From assembly GCA_024509875.1 (NCBI GenBank), contig JAMPIV010003419.1, forward strand, positions 1 through 64,000: 64,000 nucleotides of DNA. Reading direction: 5' to 3'. A model generated the notes under the pieces. The model searched no databases and had not been told where the DNA came from. It saw nothing but the letters and a program-made list of their open reading frames with translations. The position numbers and the translations under genes are program-made. Of the stretch, positions 31,531 to 42,489 are shown piece by piece. This DNA is from Oreohelix idahoensis (lineage: Eukaryota > Mollusca > Gastropoda > Stylommatophora > Oreohelicidae). The number at the start of each line of letters is the position of its first letter. Position 1 is the first letter of the stretch.

Positions 31531-34388
31531 TTCTTGAGTGTTCTATTTAGCCGTTCGACCATCCCATTGGACATAGGATGATAGATACTACTCAAAGATC
31601 TCTCTATCTGCAGAGTCGACATCACTTGAGACATGGTATCCGATATTAGTTGGGTGCCATGGTCTGATAATATTTCTCCGGGGAATCCCAGACGAGAAAA
31701 TATAAGCCAAAGAGCATCTGCAATATCAGCAGTAGTAATGCTCTTCAGAGGAATAGCCTCTGGCCAACGTGTGCACATGTCCACACACGTTAAGATAAAC
31801 TGATGTCCTCTAGCAGATTTGATCTTAAATGGACCAATGATGTCTATCGCCATTTTCTGAAATGGTCGCATAGGAATGTCTGCAGCCTGAATAGGTGCAG
31901 CATGGCGTGGACCTTTGGATTTGACTTCTTGACATACTATACAAGATTGACAATAAATCCGTATGTCTTTGTTCACAAAAGGCCAAAAGAAAGCCGCAAG
32001 AACTCTTGACTTTGTACGGGAAAAACCCATATGTCCAGCACACTGAGAGTCGTGTGCGTGTTGTAAGATTTTAACTCTCAAATTCTTGGGCACAAGAATC
32101 TGAGAATGACTTGACTTGTCGGAGTCTTGCACCATACGTACAAGTACGCCATTCTTCATTGTAATCCAAGATTTACGCTTTGTATCTTTATTCGGATCAC
32201 CTTTCGTTGCAAGAGTAAAGAATTTCTTTAGAGTCGGATCCTCTTCTTGCTGCTTTATAAATGAGTCACGAGAAATTACCAAGGGATCATCTTGGTTATG
32301 CACTTCATTATCTTCAGTAGGTGAAGATTGAGGCACATTAAGAGCTTGAGCTCTAGTGACTACAGCATTAGCGGTTTGCATATTCTGTTTTTCCCAAACG
32401 GAAATTTGTTGTGGAGTGCATTCTTTGACTCCGTGAATACGACCGATGATAAAATCAGCGATCGGATTCGGCAGAAGACATGCGTGTACATCTCCTGTAA
32501 AGAAAGGAGTAGCAATCCTAATGATAGCAGTAGAGTATTTCTCTAAGGTGCCGCCAAATGTTACACATTTGACTACTTTTCCAGTGGCACGAGAAGGATC
32601 TACAAGCGACTGCCTCACTCCAATGGTGGTGCACCCCGAATCGAAAAGAACTGCGACTGGAGTACCATTAACTAAACCTCTATTCAAGACAAGAGAACCT
32701 CTTCCATCATGCGCGATTGACGCAGGAAGAGCGGGTAGAGGATGGCCACAACTTAAAGTGGACACCGTAGTTGGTTCAAATAATGTTTTGCATTGGGGGC
32801 ACTGAGATGCTCTCCCAAAATCAAAAGCGGCACATGCCATATTATTAGCATCATCATTATCTTTAGTCTGGTTATAGGCTTCATGTGACTCCTGCTGTGC
32901 AGAATTTGCATGATAATGAGATTTATGTTTTTTGTATTGGGATCTACCTCGATTATTATTGCCTCTGTAATCATTATTATTCCCTCTATTGTAACCCCTA
33001 TTTGGGTTTGAGTCATAATTCTCACGATTACCATTATCATATTCATTATAATGAGTATCCCTATAGTCATGGTCTTGTTGTCTCCATGATGGATGACTTG
33101 GATAGTTCCTATATTGACTTCCTCTACGGAAATGTCTATAATTATGACCACCTCTGTATCGAGGGCTGTCAGCTTGTCTCCAGTTCTTCGCAGAAGAACC
33201 CTGAAATGATTGGTTTCCTTGGTTTTGATAACTATTATGGTTACCTTTTTTCCCAAACTTGTTTTGTTGTCCCTGAAATTTGTGTGAATAATTAGGGTTG
33301 TATTGTGTTGCTGATGCAACTGGCATACCTTCTTTAATCTTAGTGTTGCTAAGAGTTATGTCAGGGTGTGCAGTGACGTATTGGTCACAATATTCTTGCA
33401 TTTCTTTTAGTGTCTTGGGTTTACGCTCATGTAGGAATTCCAAGAAGGGTTTATTAACACATGACATAATCTTGTCCCTGAGCAACAAGTCCATAAGGGC
33501 TTCATATGTCTTTTCTGTTTTGGACAACTCAATCCAACGATTAAATGTAAGACGTGTCCTTGCAATGAATTCTGAGAATTCTACTCCTGATTCAGGTACC
33601 ATTTTCTTAAACAAAATACGGTAACCTTCCTCAGTTAACTGGTATTTTTTCAATAAAGCTGCCCTAATAACATCATAATTATCCTTGTCAGACTCTTCAA
33701 CCAAACTTAAACTAGTCAGAGAATCACCTTTCAAATTTTCTGACAATTGATTAGCATACTGTGATTTATCTACATTATGAGCTTGACAGGAGCGTTCGAA
33801 TCTATCCAGCCAGAATGTAATATCGTCACTGGAAGGATTGAACGCTGGTACCTTGACCTTATAAGTAAAGGGTTTACCACTGTTACCATTTGACTGATTA
33901 ACATTACTCATATTAGTTAATTTCAATTTCTCTAACTCAAATGCTAAAAGTTCTTTTTGATGTTCATGTTCTCTTTTTGCCTTACTCTCCTCGGCTTCTC
34001 TGTCTAATCTCTTTTGTTCAGATTCTCTATCTAATCTCTTTTGTTCAGCCTCAGCTTCTTTGTCTAATCTCTTTTGTTCAGATTCTCTATCTAATCTCTT
34101 TTGTTCAGCCTCAGCTTCTTTGTCTAATCTCTTTTGCTCAGCTTCTTTGTTTTGTTTTTCCATTTCCATTTGGAATCTCTTTTCCTCAACCTGCATCTGC
34201 AGTTTCTTTTGTTCAAATTCTATTTCCATCTTTCTATCCTCACTTTTTTGTTTTCTCTCTTCAGCCTTCAGTTTTTCAATTTCCAATTTTTGAGCTTTTT
34301 CATAATGACTGGTAGCATACTCTTCCAACTTATCTCCAGTCTTCCCTAGGGATTTCCCTAACTCAATAAAGTGTTCCAATGTAGACAT
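31509..34388 (-). CDS. Element C Gag-protease-integrase
   Basis: About 959 codons from MSTLEHFIELGKSLGKTG (start chosen by the MSTL motif shared with A and B). A long Glu/Lys/Arg coiled coil occupies about residues 25-165, enlarged by 60-bp tandem repeats. Then come capsid helices (YEALMDLLLRDKIMSC), a disordered Asn/Arg/Gly/Tyr-rich tail (encoded about 32900-33280, with RGNNN and YRGG units, no CCHC knuckle), the CPQC...CGH motif (32742-32801), protease VLFDSGCTTIGV and the linker NAVVTRAQ. Integrase has AGHMGFSRT, CQSCIVCQ, AIDIIGPF, LSDHGTQL and NGMVERLN. The frame ends just after the DDE Glu, at a one-base change near 31523-31533. Gag and pol are in one frame, as in B. Confidence 0.93.
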   Translation of the reverse strand: MSTLEHFIELGKSLGKTGDKLEEYATSHYEKAQKLEIEKLKAEERKQKSEDRKMEIEFEQKKLQMQVEEKRFQMEMEKQNKEAEQKRLDKEAEAEQKRLDRESEQKRLDKEAEAEQKRLDRESEQKRLDREAEESKAKREHEHQKELLAFELEKLKLTNMSNVNQSNGNSGKPFTYKVKVPAFNPSSDDITFWLDRFERSCQAHNVDKSQYANQLSENLKGDSLTSLSLVEESDKDNYDVIRAALLKKYQLTEEGYRILFKKMVPESGVEFSEFIARTRLTFNRWIELSKTEKTYEALMDLLLRDKIMSCVNKPFLEFLHERKPKTLKEMQEYCDQYVTAHPDITLSNTKIKEGMPVASATQYNPNYSHKFQGQQNKFGKKGNHNSYQNQGNQSFQGSSAKNWRQADSPRYRGGHNYRHFRRGSQYRNYPSHPSWRQQDHDYRDTHYNEYDNGNRENYDSNPNRGYNRGNNNDYRGNNNRGRSQYKKHKSHYHANSAQQESHEAYNQTKDNDDANNMACAAFDFGRASQCPQCKTLFEPTTVSTLSCGHPLPALPASIAHDGRGSLVLNRGLVNGTPVAVLFDSGCTTIGVRQSLVDPSRATGKVVKCVTFGGTLEKYSTAIIRIATPFFTGDVHACLLPNPIADFIIGRIHGVKECTPQQISVWEKQNMQTANAVVTRAQALNVPQSSPTEDNEVHNQDDPLVISRDSFIKQQEEDPTLKKFFTLATKGDPNKDTKRKSWITMKNGVLVRMVQDSDKSSHSQILVPKNLRVKILQHAHDSQCAGHMGFSRTKSRVLAAFFWPFVNKDIRIYCQSCIVCQEVKSKGPRHAAPIQAADIPMRPFQKMAIDIIGPFKIKSARGHQFILTCVDMCTRWPEAIPLKSITTADIADALWLIFSRLGFPGEILSDHGTQLISDTMSQVMSTLQIERSLSSIYHPMSNGMVERLNRTLKNFIREDN
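33994..34140 (-). repeat. 60-bp tandem repeats in the Gag coiled coil of element C
   Basis: 34021-34080 and 34081-34140 are two 60-bp copies differing at one base near the end, preceded by a partial copy from about 33994. Each copy encodes 20 residues built on EQKRLD(R/K)E units, so the array lengthens the coiled coil in whole-codon steps without breaking frame. Confidence 0.9.
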
Positions 34389-35547
34389 GATGTCTAATAA
34401 TGATAGTAATAACTTGACACAAAAATGTAATCTATCTCCTAATAAACAGGAGCAAGTTCTCAATGAACTTAATTAATTAGCTCACAATCCCAATCTCTGT
34501 GGGAGACAAGCCTTACAAAGGTCTTGTATACCTCTGTGTACATCAATAATAATCAAGTACTGGTCTATACTATAACATACGTGTAATCAACTATCTATTA
34601 TCAAATGTCAACCAAAGACATTAACAAAGGACAAGCATAAAAGACAATATGAAAACAATTGCAGAAATCAACTAAGTCAAATAGAGAAATCAATGAAAAT
34701 AATCACAGAATCTGTGACGACAACTGCAATGAAATAGACAAGACAAATAACGCCACAGTGTATAAACATAAATGGTGTATAGAACTGAAAGATACGAAAG
34801 GATATACCTACAAATACAAACAAATCAAACAAAACTAAGGAACACAAAATTATTAACAAAAACAACGAAGAAAAGAACACCTCATCACAACTAACAAAAA
34901 TAGCACCAGATGTTGCCAGCAGATTTCCAATAAAGAAAATTGCTCCCTATAGAACGCTAATATAAGCTCTATGTTACTTGGGAAATCTTATATTAGTCTC
35001 CTCCCAACCAGGCCCGCGACATAGAGACACAAATAATATGCAAACATAAATACATATAAACATGTAAACATAAATATATATAAAGCATAAATGCATATAT
35101 CATCAATAAACTGTGATGTAGATAGAGTGTTGTAAAGAAGGCTCAGTTTAATAGTAATGGCACAGATATTCTAATCAAAATAAATAACTGCCACTTTATT
35201 GAACTACAATTTCTGGCCTTAAATATTAAAGTTCAACACAATAGCAGAACATAAGAAGGTCCATCGTTGATGTGTAGACTTCTAAGTTCAATACTTCTGC
35301 TAACACAGTTAAATGTCCACTTGTAAACAACTTGCCGTGCTACGCTGTCTGTTCTATGAAATTATGCCTGTACGGAGCAAAATGTCAACAGCGGTGACCT
35401 AGATACAGTAATCGCTTCATGGGTCACGTGACGAACTGTCAATCAGGTGTAGACTAACACTGCTGGTGTGTCGTATCAGGCGTCAGGGAAACAAACTGGT
35501 ATCAGTAGCTGTTAACTTCTGGCAATGTCCACTGTGCAGGTTAAGCC
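34389..35547 (-). other. Leader (5' UTR) of element C
   Basis: Non-coding. A-rich on the plus strand, like the leader of B. No gene seen. Confidence 0.65.
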
Positions 35548-35565
35548 CAGAAATCTGGCCTACCA
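35548..35565 (-). other. Candidate primer-binding site of element C
   Basis: Minus strand reads TGGTAGGCCAGATTTCTG three bases after the LTR. It resembles the site of B (TGGTGGACCAG...), suggesting the same tRNA family; the tRNA is not identified. Confidence 0.55.
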
Positions 35566-35568
35566 TAT

Positions 35569-37210
35569 TGATAACGCTCGTTTTTCCTTTCTATCATCGT
35601 AACTGTGTATACATCAGAGCAGCCATCACATTGATAAACGCCTTTTCTTTCTTGTAGTAATAATAAAGGCTGTTATTTTGGATGCTGTATACTGTGTTTT
35701 GTCAGAGTACGTTGTAAAGATGTACTGGGACTGAAAAGTCAACTCAAACAACCGAGCACAGTGTCAGGTATACATGTCACCTTGTCCTGGGACACAATGA
35801 GGCCCTGACAAGAATACAGTGTTGACAATGAGTGTTGTAATGAATGTCAATACGCGAATGTGTAGACTGTTCTGTGGAGTTGACTGAAGGTTCAAACACT
35901 CATTCATACGTATCTAGAAGTTACTGATGCAGACTACTGTAGACATTTCAATGGTTTAATTTGACGCACACACTTGACAGGATGGGTACAGTTACAGGGA
36001 CATAAGTCGACATAAACATCATAGTGTTGATCAATGCACTACCGTCATAAATTAGCATTTATGTAGAATAATCCTGCAATGGAACATCTGTAAACACCAA
36101 GATGTCCATTGTTTATAAATACAGTCAGTAGACCTTACTGACTGAGCATGTCAATTAAGCAATACTGTTCAAACTTGACTCCTAAACAGGACCTCTTTCT
36201 AGCGAAGGTTCCTTTAGGTAAATTACAGCAAATCTCTGTGAAGATAATATTAACCCACTGGTATAGGGTTTTCTTTATAATAGTGATCTCTCAATCATCA
36301 CCTGATAATAAGGAAGCATTCCCGTTCTCTGCTTGATGATTTACAATAAGTAGAATTCCAAGATAAATCGGATTCCACAATGGCTGCTGGTTCCCGGTTG
36401 AGCATCACTCACTATACGGATGTATAGCCAAATCTTCAATCGAAGCTTTGTTCCTCAACAATACATGATTCTACAAGGATCAGCATATTCTGTCCTCATA
36501 GTTGCTGCATATAAACATATTTAGTGCTGCTAGATAATATGTCGTCCCGACATATTCATAGGTAAATTCATGTAAACGTCTGCCCATCTTAAGCCTAGGA
36601 ATGAACGAAGTCAGCAAAAGTACGTTTACCTTGACATAAGAAATACACTAGCAAGCACAAACGCTCTCCCGGCATTATAGAATCACAACTGGGGAACTCA
36701 TAGACTAAACAATCCTGGAAGAAACTATCTTCGTCCCCATAATGAATTGAAGAGATCACAAACTCTTGGGCATCTCTACGACATGACTTCCCGCCATAGG
36801 CTTTTACAACCGAAGGACACTCTAACCTCTCTTCATCCGCCGAAAACACCTGACACCCTAAAGTACAGTACAAGAAAAAATAGTTCCACTTAAACATACT
36901 AAGATATCAAGATATAAGACATACTCGTCCTACATAGACAAGAACTACCCATAGATTCGGGCCATAGACATTCTGAAGCAAGAACAATCTATTCCTAACC
37001 AAACACAGAATAGAGTCAAGTAAGTCTAAATCCCTTCGCTGAGTTCGATTCTTAGAACGATACAAAGAGCGATAACTCACAGAATGAATACTTATTGCCT
37101 AATCTGAGTTCCGTCCCTCAAGACCAAAACATGCATTCAAAGATGAATATGTCTTTATCAGACAATTAAAACATTTTACATTTGTATGCGTAATCCGTGC
37201 CACCAAAAAA
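35569..37210 (-). repeat. 5' LTR of element C
   Basis: Copy of 27376-29017 with about 12 substitutions by eye. After CCACCAAAAAA the sequences part: this copy has CGGATGATCGG where the other has TATGTGGGCAACA. The true outer end may therefore be lost or altered. Confidence 0.85.
36595..36897 (-). CDS. Second copy of the Cys-rich LTR frame / exon-like unit
   Basis: Same 100-residue frame as at 28402-28704, with one amino-acid difference (CDSIMPG for CDSITPG). The exon-like unit is at 36630-36857, with the same acceptor (TTTAG|GG) and donor (CAAG|GTAAAC) signals. As this is the 5' LTR, these signals would lie in or near the promoter-proximal part of any transcript if it starts upstream of them. 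The start site is unknown. Confidence 0.45.
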   Translation of the reverse strand: MFKWNYFFLYCTLGCQVFSADEERLECPSVVKAYGGKSCRRDAQEFVISSIHYGDEDSFFQDCLVYEFPSCDSIMPGERLCLLVYFLCQGKRTFADFVHS

Positions 37211-37799
37211 CGGATGATCGGTGTGTGGACAACCAATGTTTATGGGTCTTGCAAACAAAAATGAAAGAGAATCACTAAAGATAGATTTATGATTTTTAAA
37301 GTTACGCAGATTGAAAATGTCGGTCCGAAGGATGACTAGACAATTTGAGGATCATATAATATTTATGTTTTGTTGCTTACCATGCAAAATGTATTAAGTG
37401 TGGCGACAGAATCATAGATGGACAATACGTTGTCAATAAATATATCAGGATCAAGCAGCCAGAGCTTAATAATATGTACAAGTATGTATACGGGCCGGCC
37501 GTTTATCATATAAGTCAAATCTAAAAATACCTTGTAGAATATAATATTAGTCTAGCCTATTTACGGGATATGAGCAATCCACGAAGAGGGATATTAAACT
37601 GCCAGGATTTAAACCGCACCGATGCTTCGAATAAAAGAATCTTTCTAAATTTCTATAGTAGATGCGCAGACAACCAGTTGACTGTTGAAGTCGACAGTTA
37701 CACTCCAAATTTTGCCTTGAACATGTGAGTTTCTGAGTTCGAAAATTATTCTTAATTACGTGGAAATATTTAGGGTGTTAAATTCTGTCTTTTAACGAG
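37211..37799. other. Unassigned, no gene seen
   Basis: Short spacer between element C and the LINE relic. No frame or repeat recognised. Confidence 0.4.
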
Positions 37800-40090
37800 A
37801 ATGTAGGTCTATGACCATTAGAAAATTTTTTAGTGATAACAGACATTCCTATCTGACTCCACTTTGTAATTTAAAGGGCTCTGATAGTTTTCCTTTGTGT
37901 ATTACTTTACATGAGGCCTCGTGGTAGAAATCTTGGATGATTTTAATGAATTTCTCTCGGATTCCATAATGTCTCATGATTTTCCATATCACAGTCGAAA
38001 GCCTTTACAAAGTCCACAAAATTTACATACAAGGGGGTCTGCCACTCATTTGATTGTTCTATGATGATTCTGAGTGTTGATATCTGGTCTGTACATGATC
38101 TTCCTGCACGTAATCCTGCCTGTTCTTCAGTTTGTCATCAACTGCCTTCTATGGTCCAACAAAACTCTGGTCAAAATTTTACCAGCCACTACTAGTAGTG
38201 TTATACCCCTCCAGTTGCTACATACAATCAGGTTTCCTTTCTTTAGCAGCTTAATAATGTGGCCTTCCTTCCAGCTCTTTGTGGTGGCCTCTTTTCCCCA
38301 GATTTTCTTGAAGAGCTGGTGTAGCAACTCTGTAGTGTATGGTATATCTGCCTTCAGGGCTTCTGGTGGTATTTCATCTGGTCCTGCGGCCTTCCCATTT
38401 TTCAGCTGTTTTATTGCCCGAGAGATCTCTTATTTACGGGGTGGGTTTATGTTGCACTGTGATGGCTCGTCTACTGGTTCTATGATAGATTGCTGTATTG
38501 GTTGATTTCGGTTTAGGATTTCCTTAAAATATTCAGCCCATCTTGCACCTTGTTTCTCTTTATTGCTAATGCTCTTCACTGTTGTATTGTGGTTTAGCTG
38601 TTTCTTAGATAAAGTTCTAGTAAAATTATATAATGTTTTTAAGTTTCATTTTTAGTCGCAGTCTCGGCTTACTCTGTTAGTTTTTCAATAAATTCTCTTT
38701 TATCTAGCCTGGCACATTTTTCACTTTCCTGTTTAGCTCCAAATATATTGTGAGCAGTTGTGTTTTCTCTTCTGCCTCTTTACAGTTGTTTACTTGCTGT
38801 TTGATGTCTTTCTTTCCTCTTATGAGGTTCCATGCGTTTTCTGTGAGCCATTCCTTCTGTTGTGAATTTCTTTTGCCAAGAACTTCTTCACATGTATTCC
38901 TGTATGGTTTCTGAATTGTGCACCAATGGTTATCTACACTTTCCTTTCCAAGGTTCTCCAATGCTTCAAATCTACTTCTCAACTTTTGGTTGAACTGAAC
39001 TCTTGTGTCTTTGTTCATAATGTTCTGGGTATTATACTTCGGGCTTGATCTTGCTGCTTTGTCTTTGCGAGCCCTCAATTTTATCCTCTGTGATGCTAGG
39101 AGAAGGTGGTGCTCTGACGCTACGTCAGCTCTTCTCTTTACTCTAACATCTTGTAGGCAGCGTCTCCATTTTCTTTCTATGGTGAAGTGGTCTATCTGAT
39201 TTGCGTGTGCCCATCTGGGGAGTTCCATGTAGTCTTGTGAATGTCTTTGTGTGGGAAGATAGTCCCTCCAATGACCAGATCATTCAAATCACAAAAGTTT
39301 ACAAAAAGCTCTCAATTCTCATTTCTGTTTCCTATGCCATTCTTTCCTATGATTAGTTCCCAGTTTTTGTTGTCTACTCCTACTTTTGCATTTAAATCTC
39401 ATATTACTATCTTAATGTCTCTTCTGTTTGTTTTGTCCAGTGTTCCTTGGAGTTCGTCACAGAAATCTTGCTTCTTATCATCATCTACGTTGTTAGTAGG
39501 GGCATAACACTGAATGATGGTGATTTTCTCCTTTTCCCCTGGAATCTTGCCGTAATTATCCTGGGTGATATTGGTTCCTATTCTATTGATGCTTTTCTGG
39601 CTTCCTGGGACATCATAACAGTAACCCCTTCTGCGTGTATGTGGTCTTCATCCTCGTGTACTGAATATATGACATTTTCCCCTGTACTCGTCATGAATTC
39701 ACCAGTTCCATTTATTCTCGTTTCTGCATGTCCTAAGAGTTTATTTCGTATCGCCTCATCTCTCCAGCTACATGTGCTGTCCTTCCGGCTTCCTGCATTG
39801 TCCGTATGTTCCAGGTGCATATTCGGGTTTTTGCCTTCGTCTTTAGAGGAGGTGTCGGCAGTCTGACTTCCAATGACTGGCTTTCATCAGGTGTCTGCGT
39901 CATACGTCTCTCTTGCGAGGATTCTTCCTGATTCTGGCTTATGTTTCTTTCTTCAACTGTTTCCGTTTCTGTGATAATTTATTTTTTTCCGGCAAGGTTG
40001 TTAGCTCTGTTCCCAACGTTATTTAACCTAGAGGAAAGGGTGTGCCCACTTTGTCTGTCCTTTCCATTTTTGATCTGTTCAGCTTGATTG
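37800..40090 (-). pseudogene. Degraded LINE: endonuclease and N-terminal half of reverse transcriptase
   Basis: Read leftwards from about 40090, an AP-endonuclease-like region comes first (LLGHAETRINGTGEF, STGENVIYS, EGVTVMMSQEARKA at 39578-39820). The endonuclease end and linker follow (NQIDHFTIERKWRRCLQDVR, SEHHLLLA, in the frame 38704-39228). Next is RT motif 1-2 (SWKEGHIIKLLKKGN, NWRGITLLVVAGKI at 38127-38327), then FVDFVKAFD and GVRQECLL by about 37830. Frames change repeatedly and stops occur, so it is inactive. It is cut at about 37800, before the RT catalytic YADD. The protein style matches LINEs often annotated as craniofacial-development-protein-2-like; the clade is not resolved here. 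The fragment at 52700-54069 is the same family. Confidence 0.75.
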
Positions 40091-40592
40091 AACCTACCAG
40101 GAGCAAAAGCTCCCGCTGATATAGCTCAATATTTCCTCAAGGCACTCAAGCCGACCCACCACTTCAAGGTGGGGCACTTGGGTCAGAAAAATAATTATAT
40201 GGTTCATTTAATTTTATTTTTAAGTTCCGGGTCAAAGGTGCCACTTACCTCAAACAGGCGAGTCCACAGGTTGCGGATAGTGAGACGACCTTCAGATATT
40301 GTGTCAGCTGTGAACTACGCCACGATATTATTGAATGAATAAGCAGCCACTGACCAAACGGCAATGTTTCCCCCAGCAGGACGGGGAGGGGCAACAGGTG
40401 GCACTAATACCTCCTCTGAAATCCCCCATGTGTCCTACAACGGGTGCATCAAGCGAGTAAGAGTCGCTATGAGCTCTAGTCGCGGGGAAGGTAAACTTCG
40501 GTAAAAAAAACCCAACCTGCTGCTTCGCAGCTGCCACCAGGAGATGGTGGCAACCAAGAACAAGAAACACAACCCGGCCTACCGAAGACATA
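40091..40592. other. Unassigned; possible 5' UTR of the LINE piece that follows
   Basis: GC-richer than its surroundings from about 40340. It contains a short inverted-repeat-like CTGCTTCGCAGCTGCCACCAGG...GGTGGCA region near 40522-40552. No certain gene. Confidence 0.3.
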
Positions 40593-40889
40593 GTGTGTCA
40601 GCTCCGGCGCAAACACTACGCATTTCTCACATGCATTAGCAGTATGAAGTCGCCCATAACAGCTGAAACCAGAGAGGAGCAAAGCCAGGTATCTAGCTTC
40701 AAAAGGGCCTACCCAGCTACCGATACCTTTGCTAACCTAATGGCGAGGGGAAGGCAAATTATAGCAACTGACCAACCAACCCATTATCTTACAGGAGCTC
40801 AATGGAATGCAAAAGGAGTGAGGAACAAGAAACTGGAGTTACAAGAAATCCACAGGAATTCCAAGTGGTACAGGAATCCAGATCCCTAA
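40593..40889 (+). pseudogene. Possible 5' fragment of a second LINE (start of endonuclease)
   Basis: A 98-codon plus-strand frame. Near its end it reads AQWNAKGVRNKKLELQEI, which resembles the beginning of the endonuclease domain in many non-LTR ORF2 proteins (xQWNxxGxxNKxxELxxx). The frame stops soon after and no later endonuclease motif is seen, so this would be a 5' scrap. It differs in orientation and sequence from the 37.8-40.1 kb LINE. The assignment rests on one motif. Confidence 0.4.
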
Positions 40890-40920
40890 ATACGTGCTCC
40901 ACAACTGCCCAACGCTTGAT

Positions 40921-42484
40921 GATCCACGACGCCTGACCTGGCCAGTGGGTGTTGAGCTCACGCAGAAGCTATGGGGTTGCCGAGTCGACCTGGAAAAGAC
41001 TACGGATTTCGTCCAGGAGACAGGCCTGCATATTTAGCATTACAAACTGAACGCAGAAGTAGAAGATTTCTAAGGTAAATGTGCGTTCACTTTTAGACAT
41101 AAATCTAATTATACACGGCATTACTGAAGCTTATGGTTCATACTCATGCAATAGAACACGTGGGACACTAGGACTGGCATATTCAGTTATTATAATTGTC
41201 AACGGGCGTTGTGACGGTTAAGATATATGTAGTTGTTAATGATGCATGCTCTATTTCGAGCTTGGTTAGATTGCGTAATTGTGAGTTTGCTGAGAGCTGA
41301 AAGTAACCGTTATATGTTTTAGTGTGGTACAAGAGTCGGGAATGACCTGTCATCAGTCAGTTTGTTGTGAGTTCGAGATTTTTGTTAGAAAATAAGCGTG
41401 AATTGAGAGGTGGTCACTGGTCGAGAGAAAAGAGTGTGTCAGTTTAACGGGGTAGTCGCATGTGTGTTCTCTGACGAGCTGGCTGTTTGTTGTAGTGGTT
41501 CCTGCTGTCACGTTCTGTCGTTGTCTGAGTGGACATAATAAGTGGTAGTTAATCGACTGTGGGAGACGTCACGAAAAGTTTATATGTGTTGTATGATGTC
41601 GACTTATATGTGATATGGCGACAGCAGATTTGTTATCCAGCAGTTGATGTGTAACAGTAGAGTGCTGAATCACTACCCATGCTATCCCTGTGATACGTAT
41701 ACGATATATTGGGCGTAGGAGACTGAAAAACACGAAATTTGTTTCAACCAATCCAATTACGTGTGGCATGTTTAGTACTGTGTCGTGAAGCTAAATGGTG
41801 TGTCGTTACTTAGACAACGTAGCTAAAAGCACGTCCCATTGTAGCGCATGTCAACAGAATTATGGGATGTGGCAGGTGGTTGACTCGTCTGTTTTGGAAC
41901 AATGCGTCATTGACATTGTAGTCATGCAAATGAATTTTTCCTGAACTCAGGGCTGTTGTATACTTCAAAACCTTCTGTTACATCGTTGTGAATGAACAGT
42001 GGTGATATTAAAAAGAAAAATCACCAAGTCATTCACCATGTTTAGCCATTTTTCAAGTGTTTTGTGTATAGTGTACACCGGCGAGTTGCAAACGTCTTTA
42101 TGGTCATAATTCATGAAATCTCGTGCAACGAGTGATTAGCTGACTAAAGTTATTGTCTTGGCAAGAGAGATGTTGCATACAATGTTTACAGTACATATTT
42201 TGACGACGAAATCAGTGAGGAATGTATCTCAGTCTGTATTCTGGTGTCTGCATTCAGTAGATCGTTACTTTTGCTGAGTAACTGTAGGAGTATGTAGTTT
42301 ATTTCAGCATGACATACGTAATCGTAGTGTGATTGACTGTGTATGGGAGAAAGGGGTGTTTCTCCGAGTGACGTGGAGTGTGTGTTATCAGCACTTACGT
42401 CTGTGACCTGCTTACGTGCCTTGCGGTTATGGACTCATCATCATCTGACCACGGAGTTGCTTCAACCACGGTGGAGCATTTCTG
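40921..42484. other. Unassigned, interrupted by element D on the right
   Basis: No long frame. A short frame begins ATGGACTCATCATCATCTG at 42429 and is interrupted by the insertion of D at 42490. With D and one target copy removed it would stop within two codons, so I do not call it a gene. Confidence 0.3.
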
Positions 42485-42489
42485 CTCGA

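Larger units (their letters stand above)
27376..37210 (-). mobile_element. Element C: Gmr1-like Ty3/gypsy retrotransposon
   Basis: Direct repeats at 27376-29030 and 35569-about 37210 match closely; I count about 12 substitutions over about 1.64 kb. Order on the minus strand: LTR, primer site, about 1.2-kb leader, gag-protease-integrase, integrase C-terminus/GPY-F, RT, RNase H, polypurine tract, LTR. Pol is closely similar to that of B. No target duplication was found: CCATC precedes the left end and nothing matching follows the right LTR. The outer end of the right LTR also diverges after CCACCAAAAAA, so that end may be rearranged. Three frame breaks interrupt pol. Confidence 0.9.
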
